Shown here piece after piece: positions 33,047 through 38,808 of a stretch of 38,808 nt of DNA. Positions within the stretch are counted from its first letter, which is position 1. The number at the start of each line of letters is the position of its first letter. The stretch spans positions 1 through 38,808 of the forward strand of contig NZ_RAWM01000086.1 of NCBI RefSeq assembly GCF_003668875.1, written 5' to 3'. Position numbers and translations under genes: made by a program. The notes under the pieces were generated by a model. It did not search any database, was not told where the DNA came from, and saw only the letters and a program-made list of their open reading frames with translations. The DNA is from Corallococcus interemptor. Its GTDB lineage: Bacteria; Myxococcota; Myxococcia; Myxococcales; Myxococcaceae.

Positions 33047-33913
33047 ATGTCGCTGTCCACTTCGGTCATTCCCCTGGTGCTGACCATCCTGCTGGGCACC
33101 ACGGCGGTCGCGCAGTCCCGCACTCCCATGTCCCGGGAGCGAAAGGCCCGGCAGCTCACGCTGCGCGCGGAGGAGCCTCCGGTGCTGCATCCGCTGCATG
33201 TCGCGGTCCATGAAGTGACCACCGTCACTTTCGACGCGCCCATCGTTCCGGAGTCCGTGGACCGAAGCGTGCTCGCACCCTTCTTCTCCCGCGTGGCGGT
33301 GCATGAGGACGTGCTCGTGCTCAAGGCGTCCGTGGACATCCCCGTGGGCAAGGCGCCCGTGCTCACCGTGCGCTTCGCGGGATCCGGGGCTCCCGCGCAG
33401 GTGGGGTTCGTGCTCACGACCGTGGAGACGGAGGTGGATTCGCAGGTGGAGGTCCTGCGCCAGGATTCGGGCAGGGAGCTCGCGGACCTGCGGGCACGGT
33501 GCGCGCTCAGTGGGCTGGGTGGCGCGGTGTTGGCGGGGGTGATCACCAGGGAAGGTGTCGCAGTGGATTACCTCCCGAAGCCGTCCTCAAGCCAGGGCAT
33601 GGCCGCCCAGAGCCCCCATGTGCTCTATCGCACGGAGAACACCCGTGCCCTGTCGACCTCGCTGATCAACTCCGCAGGGGGCGCCCCTTGGATACCGGGC
33701 TTCGCTCGGATGACACCACGCGGTCCCAACGCACCGCCGATCCTTGAGTTCCCTCTGCTCATGCAGGTGAAGCAGTTGGCGCCTGGGGAACACGCCACCG
33801 TGGTGGTGGAGTGGCACGCACTTCCCGACCTGCCCGCTGGCACGCGCGTCACCCTGGAGCTGCTGGATGCGAAGGGTGAACGCGGTGTCCGCTGGGAAGA
33901 GGTGGAGCCATGA
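33047..33913 (+). CDS. DUF2381 (TIGR02268) family exported protein
   Basis: A 288-residue exported member of the myxobacterial DUF2381/TIGR02268 family. Signal peptide MSLSTSVIPLVLTILLGTTAVAQ is followed by the conserved pattern: a beta-rich N-terminal half (VHEVTTVTFDAPI, VLVLKASVDIPVGKAPVLTVRF), a helical VEVLRQDSGRELADLRARCA segment and a C-terminal beta half (LEFPLLMQVKQL, HATVVVEWHALPDLPAGTRVTLELLDAKG). GGAGGT (33033-33038) lies 8 nt before ATG 33047; a GTG at 33044 is also in frame. Its stop overlaps the kinase start (ATGA), so the two are coupled. Members commonly neighbour kinase genes; the function is unknown and the protein should be periplasmic. Confidence 0.87.
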   Translation: MSLSTSVIPLVLTILLGTTAVAQSRTPMSRERKARQLTLRAEEPPVLHPLHVAVHEVTTVTFDAPIVPESVDRSVLAPFFSRVAVHEDVLVLKASVDIPVGKAPVLTVRFAGSGAPAQVGFVLTTVETEVDSQVEVLRQDSGRELADLRARCALSGLGGAVLAGVITREGVAVDYLPKPSSSQGMAAQSPHVLYRTENTRALSTSLINSAGGAPWIPGFARMTPRGPNAPPILEFPLLMQVKQLAPGEHATVVVEWHALPDLPAGTRVTLELLDAKGERGVRWEEVEP

Positions 33914-35799
33914 GTCCGCACGAGGTCAGCCCCACGAAGCCCGCCCAGAGGGCTTTCAACCCCGCCCGAGCTTCCTTGCTCATGGTGGATGCACTTCCTC
34001 CGGGCACCCTCATCGGTCCCTGGCGCGTCCTCCGCAGAGTGGCTTCAGGCGGGTACGGCACGGTCTATGTCGTTCATGCGAAGCACCGTCCTCGCGGCAA
34101 ACGGTACGCACTGAAGCTGGCGCGTCAGGCCGACAGCCCCTGGTTCTCACGCGAAGCGGAGGTGCTGTCCCGCCTGCGGCATCCGGGAGTGCCCCGCTTC
34201 GTGCAGGCAGGGGCATGGCAACCGGGCTCCGGGAACCATCCGTTCCTGGTGATGGAGCATGTGAACGGGGAATCACTCTATGAGTGGGCGCACGCTCGCA
34301 ATCCCACGACCCGCGAGGTGGGCGCACTGCTCCTCCAGGCCGTGGAGGTCCTGGCCTTCGCGCACGGGCGCGGTGTCCTGCACCGCGACATCAAGGGCGA
34401 CAACCTCCGCGTCCAGCCCGGTGGACGGCTCACCCTGCTGGATTGGGGGGCGGGCTGGCATCCTGAAGCGAAGCCCCTGACCGGAACGGGCCAGCTTCCT
34501 CCTGGTACGGCGCACTACTTGAGCCCCCAGCTCCACCGCTGGCGGATGGCGGTGCCGTCACAGGAGTGTCCTCGCTATGGCGTGGCGGATGAGCTCTATG
34601 CCCTGGGCGTCACCTTTCATCGGTTGCTGACCGACACCTATCCAGCGCTCCCTGTGGAAGGCGAAGGCACCGCACGCGCATGGCCCAACCCATTGGTGCC
34701 AGAGGCGCTGGCCTCGCTCGTCATCCGCCTGCTCGCGTTCGCGCCTGAAGCACGTCCTCCCAGCGCCTCCTCACTGGCCTCCGAACTGCATCAGGTCCTG
34801 GTCCATGCGGATGCATCCTGGGACCTGCCCCTGTTCGACTGGGCCACACCTCCCTCTGAGTCCTCACGCACGACGCAGGAAGCGCCCGAAATGGCGGGGC
34901 CGGTGGCGCCGGGTCAGGAGGTGCCGCTCCAGCACGCACGCCTTCAACGCCTGGACCGGATTCAACGCCTTCGCGATGCACGCGCGCTGCGCCGCCGGTT
35001 TCCACGACATGTCGCCCGGATGGGGGCCCGCGACATCCTCGCCGCGAACACGGTGCGCCGCGGACAGACGCTGCGGACCCGATGGCGTCAGGGGGCGGTG
35101 GGGTTCGCAGGCGTGCTGTTCATGGTCTGGTTCTGTTGGAGCCTGGGACTCTTCTCAAGGTCTGGCATCGACGCGCCAGTGCCCTCGGTCAGGCCTCCCG
35201 TGGCGCGAGAAGCAGCGCCCGTCCAAGCTGCCGCGTCCGGAGCGGCCCCTCCTTCCCCTGCGCCGCTTCCGCTGGAGAAGGACGCCATGAGCCATTCCTT
35301 GAAGCAGGACCCACCCGCCCGCGGACGTTCGCTGTCACGCGGCTGCACTTTGGCTGTCGGTGCGGCGACAACCCTGATGGCTTGCTCGGGTGCGCAGGTG
35401 GTACCCAGGCCCCAGCGCTGTCCCACGGAAGCGCTGGAGGCGATGAAGACGTTGAAGCTGCGGCGGGATGCAAAGGCAGCCATCACGGTCGACATCCGCT
35501 ATCCCTACCGTCCCGATGCCGACATGCTCGCCGTGCATGACGGCGACGTTGTCAGCGTCCTGGAGGAGAAACACGGCGGACTTCCGAAGGGCTCCCTGCT
35601 CTACGGACGGCTGTGGACAGGAGGCGAGCGGGTCATGGGCCGCTACACGCGAGCGGAGACGCCTGACGGCCGCACCTACCCGGTCTGCTTCGTCCTCGGG
35701 AACAGCGATGGCTTCTGGCCGCTGGAGTCGGGCTCCAAGCCCGGCGCCGCGCTCGTTCCTCGGACCGCGGGCTACACCGTGGTGGACGCGTTCCCGTAA
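33910..35799 (+). CDS. Ser/Thr protein kinase fused to a lipoprotein-like C-terminal region
   Basis: A 629-residue reading frame. The cytoplasmic kinase domain (about 36-300) has VASGGYGTVYVV, Lys69 (YALKLAR), HRDIKGDN with Asp160, DWG in place of DFG (178-180) and PGTAHYLSPQ. A basic linker (340-392) leads to a membrane helix (about 394-416). After a Pro/Ala linker, residues 460-629 look like a separate lipoprotein: Met460, basic n-region, hydrophobic core and LMAC492, then a folded domain (VDIRYPYRPDADMLAVHDGD, GRLWTGGERVMGRYTRAE). This part would be periplasmic either way. DWG is a conservative change, so the kinase may well be active. It is coupled to the DUF2381 gene by an ATGA overlap. 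Confidence 0.9.
   Translation: MSPHEVSPTKPAQRAFNPARASLLMVDALPPGTLIGPWRVLRRVASGGYGTVYVVHAKHRPRGKRYALKLARQADSPWFSREAEVLSRLRHPGVPRFVQAGAWQPGSGNHPFLVMEHVNGESLYEWAHARNPTTREVGALLLQAVEVLAFAHGRGVLHRDIKGDNLRVQPGGRLTLLDWGAGWHPEAKPLTGTGQLPPGTAHYLSPQLHRWRMAVPSQECPRYGVADELYALGVTFHRLLTDTYPALPVEGEGTARAWPNPLVPEALASLVIRLLAFAPEARPPSASSLASELHQVLVHADASWDLPLFDWATPPSESSRTTQEAPEMAGPVAPGQEVPLQHARLQRLDRIQRLRDARALRRRFPRHVARMGARDILAANTVRRGQTLRTRWRQGAVGFAGVLFMVWFCWSLGLFSRSGIDAPVPSVRPPVAREAAPVQAAASGAAPPSPAPLPLEKDAMSHSLKQDPPARGRSLSRGCTLAVGAATTLMACSGAQVVPRPQRCPTEALEAMKTLKLRRDAKAAITVDIRYPYRPDADMLAVHDGDVVSVLEEKHGGLPKGSLLYGRLWTGGERVMGRYTRAETPDGRTYPVCFVLGNSDGFWPLESGSKPGAALVPRTAGYTVVDAFP
35287..35799 (+). CDS. Possible separate lipoprotein nested in frame in the kinase gene
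   Basis: An in-frame ATG at 35287 would begin a 170-residue lipoprotein: MSHSLKQDPPARGRSLSR as basic n-region, CTLAVGAATTLM hydrophobic core and lipobox LMAC. GGAGAAGGA (35274-35282) sits directly upstream, a better ribosome site than many genes here have. The sequence gives no stop between the kinase and this start, so it may be made as a kinase fusion, as an independent protein, or both. The mature domain is not recognised. Confidence 0.45.
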   Translation: MSHSLKQDPPARGRSLSRGCTLAVGAATTLMACSGAQVVPRPQRCPTEALEAMKTLKLRRDAKAAITVDIRYPYRPDADMLAVHDGDVVSVLEEKHGGLPKGSLLYGRLWTGGERVMGRYTRAETPDGRTYPVCFVLGNSDGFWPLESGSKPGAALVPRTAGYTVVDAFP

Positions 35800-35805
35800 C
35801 GGGCC

Positions 35806-35934
35806 TCACGGTGGCAGGTCGCGCAGGAGCCTCGTCAGGGTGATGTAGAGCTCCAGCATGGCACTGCCCACAGGGGGCTTCGCTTCCCGGAGCCCCCTCG
35901 CGCCGCGGAAGACCGCGAGCGGCGCGAACAGCGG
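35806..35934 (-). pseudogene. Possible C-terminal coding remnant
   Basis: On the minus strand a 42-codon frame between two TGA codons reads like a protein end: PLFAPLAVFRGARGLREAK, then PPVGSAMLELYITLTRLLRD and LPP, without its own good start. Amino-acid composition and amphipathic helix pattern look genuine, suggesting the leftover tail of a lost gene downstream of the HEPN-like gene. The parent family is not recognised. Confidence 0.3.
35872..35898. terminator. Hairpin between the convergent kinase and HEPN-like genes
   Basis: AGGGGGCT (35872-35879) pairs perfectly with AGCCCCCT (35891-35898) around an 11-nt loop, in the 160-bp gap between two convergent stops. Probably a shared terminator; no T run. 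Confidence 0.5.
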
Positions 35935-35959
35935 TCAGGCGTGAAGGGCCTGCGCCTCG

Positions 35960-37528
35960 CTATTCCAACAGGTCCAGCATCGCCAGGGGCTCCTTGGACT
36001 CCAGCAGATCCAGCCGATGCCGGGCCTTCACGGCCAGCTCCAGCGGCTGGACACCATGGCGGAACCAGGCATGCGCGATGCGGTCAATGCCCGCGCCAAT
36101 CAACGGTGCCGCTGTCCGCAGACTGGCGCGCAGGGCCACCGCGTTCGTCTGTCCCCCGTGCAGCACCAGGTTGCGCTGGCGGTAGAGCCGGCGGAATGCA
36201 CGCACCGCATAGCCCTCCACGTCCTTCAGCTTCTTGCGAGGGTCCTTGAGCAGTCCCTCCATGCGCGCGACCGCCGCCTGGTGACTCCAGACAGGTCCCT
36301 CCCAGGGGAGTGGCTGGGCTTGCCGGATGGCCTCCAACATCAGTGATGAGCGTTCGTGATTGCTCGTGCACTTCAGGACCTGCTCCTGCAGGGGGCTGGC
36401 GTTGTTCTTTCCTTGGAGGGATGCCAGCAACGTCAGTTCTGCCCGGGGAAACGAACACGCAACCAGGGCAGCCAACCGGTCACCCGCGGGCGACTTCTGA
36501 CCGTCCTCCGGAGCGACGAGCAACGCTTCAATGGCGGCCCACCCGGCCGCCACCGCGACCACGGCGGGCGCATCCAACTGCCCCAGCAACTCGAAGGCCG
36601 CGTCAACACGGCTGGGCGGCCCGGACGCGAAGAGCTGGTCCTGACGCTCCAAGCTGCGGACCTCGACTCGCCGATGCCGACGGAGCGGCAGCGGTTGTCG
36701 GATGCCTTCGACGTACGCGTGCTCGCCATGCCTCATCCGATGGCCCACTCCGATGAGAAGCCGGGCGGCCAGTTTCTCCACCGTCTCCGATGCCCGTTCC
36801 ACCGCGGAGAAGGCGTCGCGAGCTTGCACTGTCAGCAACCAGCCCCCGCTCTGCCGGACACGGGTGGCATCGAATCCATTCGTGAGGAGCCACTTCGAAA
36901 CCGTGGGCGCACCACACCATTCATTTGGTGGAGGACCCTGAAGCCCCAGAGCGTTCTGCACGGTCAGGAGGACCTGGAAGCGCGAGGGCTGCGTACGGGC
37001 CAGGGCGTGCGCTTCCTCCAGCAGCTCCGGCAGAAGATAGGTCTGCGTGGAATGGACGAGCCGGTATGTCAGCCAGCGATGGAGGAAGTCCGGGCTGAAT
37101 CCCGAATCCAGTAGATGCGACGCGACGGCACGAGCCACCCGCTCGGGCTTTACCTGGATGCCCAGCGCGATCTGTCCCGCCCAGCGGGACAAATACGACG
37201 CATCCATCTCCTCGGTGAGACGGTGCACCGCGGGCAGTTCGCCGGAGCGGGGCCTCAACGGTGAGCCCAGCAGACGCTGCAGCAGACTTCGGGAATGAGG
37301 CGCGATGCCTTCGTCCGGGCCTAGGGTCCGGGAGAGTTCATTCGCCAGCCACTCGACGGCCTTGTCGGAGAGGACGCCCGCCGGGACGGCCTCCACCGCC
37401 TCCAGCAGCTCTCGGAGACTGAGCACTGTCCCCACCTCCCACAGTCCTCGAAACCAGGCCGTTCGAGCCGAGAAGAACTCCAAAAGACGCGCCGCCACCC
37501 GTTGTGAGCTGTCCTTGATTTCAAGCAC
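35960..37528 (-). CDS. Unknown protein with C-terminal Apea-like HEPN domain
   Basis: A 522-residue soluble protein. The first 300 residues are helical and unrecognised. Residues about 320-490 match the outline of Apea-type HEPN domains: GWAAIEALLVAP, a following DRLAALVA helix, and the motif YRQRNLVLHGG with Arg452-Asn453 and His457, the Rx4H pattern of HEPN ribonuclease sites. HEPN proteins of this sort cut RNA, often in defence or toxin systems; activity here is inferred. GTG 37528 is preceded by AAGG at 7 nt, and no ATG alternative exists nearby. GC is lower than in housekeeping genes of the window. It has no adjoining partner gene, and stands between a coding remnant and a tRNA-like fragment. 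Confidence 0.72.
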   Translation of the reverse strand: MLEIKDSSQRVAARLLEFFSARTAWFRGLWEVGTVLSLRELLEAVEAVPAGVLSDKAVEWLANELSRTLGPDEGIAPHSRSLLQRLLGSPLRPRSGELPAVHRLTEEMDASYLSRWAGQIALGIQVKPERVARAVASHLLDSGFSPDFLHRWLTYRLVHSTQTYLLPELLEEAHALARTQPSRFQVLLTVQNALGLQGPPPNEWCGAPTVSKWLLTNGFDATRVRQSGGWLLTVQARDAFSAVERASETVEKLAARLLIGVGHRMRHGEHAYVEGIRQPLPLRRHRRVEVRSLERQDQLFASGPPSRVDAAFELLGQLDAPAVVAVAAGWAAIEALLVAPEDGQKSPAGDRLAALVACSFPRAELTLLASLQGKNNASPLQEQVLKCTSNHERSSLMLEAIRQAQPLPWEGPVWSHQAAVARMEGLLKDPRKKLKDVEGYAVRAFRRLYRQRNLVLHGGQTNAVALRASLRTAAPLIGAGIDRIAHAWFRHGVQPLELAVKARHRLDLLESKEPLAMLDLLE

Positions 37529-37855
37529 CGAGCGCCTTACTTTTCAGGCAGGTCGCTTGACCGCCCTCTATTCGGAGGCCGTCCCCATCTGGGAGTCGTT
37601 CTTCCCCGTGGGTCTCTGCCTCCATTTTTTTGTCCGCGGATGGGGCAACCGGTCAGCCGCCCCCGCCCCCGCGAACCTCCCCCACGCTCGATGCAGGATT
37701 CGAACCCGAGGCCTCTGGCTCCGGAGGCCGACGTCCGGGCTCAATAAAAAACGCGCCGTGCGTGTAGGGACGACCCGATTTTCGGGGTCATTTCGTATCT
37801 CATTTCCAGAAGGGGCCCGGCCGGCGCCGCCTTCTTGAAACACGGAGCCCTCCAC
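37529..37855. other. Gene-free stretch with a T7 run, a tRNA-like fragment and an inverted repeat
   Basis: No convincing gene is seen in these 327 bp. It holds a run of seven T near 37625-37631, a tRNA-Arg-like 3' fragment on the minus strand (37693-37731), an inverted repeat GGCCTC/GAGGCC (37710-37715 and 37724-37729) overlapping that fragment, and an A6 run at about 37746-37751. It must also hold the promoters of the HEPN-like gene and the sigma-factor gene, neither of which could be assigned. Confidence 0.6.
37693..37731 (-). pseudogene. tRNA-Arg(CCG)-like 3' fragment, possible att remnant
   Basis: Read on the minus strand, 37731 to 37693 resemble the anticodon arm through the T arm of tRNA-Arg: TCGGC, loop CTCCGGA (anticodon CCG), GCC-, a variable region, and a T arm with loop TTCGAAT. 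Several stem pairs are lost (two in the anticodon stem, the outermost of the T stem) and no D arm or acceptor stem is present. Such 3' halves typically remain at the far end of elements integrated in tRNA genes. The overlapping GGCCTC/GAGGCC hairpin is an alternative explanation for part of it. Confidence 0.5.
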
Positions 37856-38554
37856 GTGCTGCCAGGAACAGAGCGGTCAGTCTTGGAGGCCTTCCGCCGG
37901 GGTGACACCGCGGTGCTCACCCAGGTCTACCGCACGTATTCGCCAGAGGTGCTGCGCTACCTGTCCCGGCGCTTCTCCGTGCACTCGGAGACCGGCACGC
38001 GCTCCGTCGCGCTCACGCCCCTGGACCTGGACGCCGCCCACCAGGAGACCTTCGTGCGGGCCTTCCGCCCCCACATGCGCCAGGCCTACGACGGCGTGCG
38101 CCCCTACCTGGGCTTCCTGCTCACCGTCGCCCGCTCCACCGCCATTGACTTGATGCGCGCCTCCGGCCGCGTGGCCCGGGAGGCCATCCCCCTGGATGAC
38201 GCGCCCGAGCTCACCCACGCCCCCACCGAGAGCAAGAGCCCGGAGGAAGAGGCCCTGGGCGCCGAGGTCCGCTCCATCGTGCGCCGCTTCCTGGAGGGGC
38301 TGCCCGCCGAGGGGCGCGCGCTCGCGCAGCTGCGCTTCATGGACGGCCTGTCGCAGGAGTCCGCCGCGGACCAGCTGAAGCTCACCCGCGGCGAGGTGCG
38401 CGTGCGCGAGCGCCGCCTGCGGCTGCAGTTCACGGAACACCTGAAGGACTCGGGCTGGTTGGACAGCGACGTCATCCCGGGCCGCCTGCAGCTGGGCGCC
38501 CTGCTGGCCACCCTGGCCCTGCTGTGCGCCATCCCATTCGGGAGCCTCCCATGA
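37856..38554 (+). CDS. Sigma-70 family (ECF-like) sigma factor with C-terminal membrane helix
   Basis: A 232-residue sigma factor. Region 2 lies near the N-terminus (EAFRRGDTAVLTQVYRTYSP ... QETFVRAFRPH ... FLLTVARSTAIDLMRASGR) and region 4 near 145-200 (GLPAEGRALAQLRFMDGLSQ, then ESAADQLKLTRGEVRVRERR). The final 22 residues (LQLGALLATLALLCAIPFGS) form a membrane helix, unusual for a sigma factor. GTG 37856 is chosen because GGAG lies 8 nt upstream; an in-frame TTG at 37835 is less likely. The stop overlaps the next gene's ATG (ATGA), so the pair is coupled. It would direct RNA polymerase to a dedicated promoter set, perhaps after release from the membrane. Confidence 0.88.
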   Translation: MLPGTERSVLEAFRRGDTAVLTQVYRTYSPEVLRYLSRRFSVHSETGTRSVALTPLDLDAAHQETFVRAFRPHMRQAYDGVRPYLGFLLTVARSTAIDLMRASGRVAREAIPLDDAPELTHAPTESKSPEEEALGAEVRSIVRRFLEGLPAEGRALAQLRFMDGLSQESAADQLKLTRGEVRVRERRLRLQFTEHLKDSGWLDSDVIPGRLQLGALLATLALLCAIPFGSLP

Positions 38555-38808
38555 AGTGGTACGAACGACATGTGGACGCGGGACTGACGCGCTGGTCCCT
38601 GGGGGAGCTGTCCGCCCCCGAATCCTCGCGGCTCCTGCGCCACGCCCACGCCTGCGCCCGCTGCGGCACCCGCTATGACAAGTGGGCCCGCGCCCACCGC
38701 GTCCTCGAGTCCGGCCAGACGGACAGCCCCACCGCCACGGAGCTGGAGACGCTCACCGCCGCGGGCCTGGAGGCCGCCCTCAACGCCGCCTCGCCCCCGG
38801 ATGCCGCC
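38551..38808 (+). CDS. Zinc-finger (ZAS) anti-sigma-like protein, truncated by the window end
   Basis: The first 86 codons of a gene cut off at the end. It begins MKWYERHVDAGLTRWSLGEL and carries His31-x3-Cys35-x2-Cys38 (HAHACARC), the zinc anti-sigma (ZAS) signature, followed by a charged helix and an Ala/Pro-rich stretch. ATG 38551 overlaps the sigma-factor stop; GGGAGCC is upstream. It most likely binds and restrains the sigma factor encoded just before it. Any membrane helix would lie beyond the window. Confidence 0.75.
   Translation, partial: MKWYERHVDAGLTRWSLGELSAPESSRLLRHAHACARCGTRYDKWARAHRVLESGQTDSPTATELETLTAAGLEAALNAASPPDAA

Noticed and set aside
37680-37760. Intact tRNA-Arg gene
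   Set aside because: Only the anticodon-to-T-arm part is recognisable; acceptor stem and D arm are missing and several stem pairs are broken.

Overview
The window is a high-GC stretch of a myxobacterial chromosome. Gene content points to Myxococcaceae, with Corallococcus or Myxococcus the most likely genus. The evidence is a MYXO-CTERM-type sorting tail, a DUF2381 protein paired with a Ser/Thr kinase, a TIGR02265/DUF2378-like protein, several lipoproteins with Asp/Gly/Thr-rich linkers, and a PhnD-type sensor histidine kinase. No rRNA, intact tRNA, IS element, CRISPR array or plasmid or phage core gene was seen. The first 37 bases are not genomic: positions 4-37 match a Nextera/Tn5 sequencing adapter with one mismatch, so the window begins at a contig end.

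Layout, 0-16 kb: a MarR regulator; a YdcF/SanA-like DUF218 protein (-); a TIGR02265-like protein (+) facing a secreted endonuclease/exonuclease/phosphatase (EEP) lipoprotein (-); a MYXO-CTERM surface protein and a DUF4336 protein (-); prolyl-tRNA synthetase (+) facing a membrane class III nucleotidyl cyclase (-); a DUF457/YdjM membrane protein with thpR (+) facing a soluble PhnD-PAS-histidine kinase (-); a YiiX-type permuted papain-fold protein and a MopE-like metal-motif lipoprotein (+); and a large secreted Asp-box protein (-).

16-29 kb: a DcrB/PsbP-like lipoprotein (-); a complete branched-chain amino acid ABC importer (order of transcription livK-livH-livM-livG-livF, -) with translationally coupled junctions and a promoter that overlaps a dyad; a small membrane protein (-); a DUF2382 (YsnF/AvaK) stress-type protein (+); a GAF-like/Ser-Thr kinase and a small membrane coiled-coil protein (-); the grpE-dnaK heat-shock pair (-) with a strong terminator hairpin; and a basic-tailed, histone H1-like protein (-).

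29-38.8 kb is more accessory: a multidomain EEP/lamin-tail-domain lipoprotein (+), an outer-membrane barrel (-), a small unknown protein (+), then a DUF2381-kinase pair in which a lipoprotein start is embedded in frame inside the kinase gene. A lone 522-residue protein (-) whose C-terminus looks like an Apea-type HEPN ribonuclease follows. It lies between a small coding remnant and a tRNA-Arg(CCG)-like 3' fragment, an arrangement expected at the edge of an integrated element. The window ends in a sigma factor with its own C-terminal membrane segment, translationally coupled to a truncated zinc-finger (ZAS) anti-sigma-like gene.

The items most worth following are the HEPN protein with its flanking remnants, the in-frame lipoprotein inside the kinase, the cytoplasmic PhnD-sensing kinase, and a proS terminator embedded in the opposing cyclase gene.
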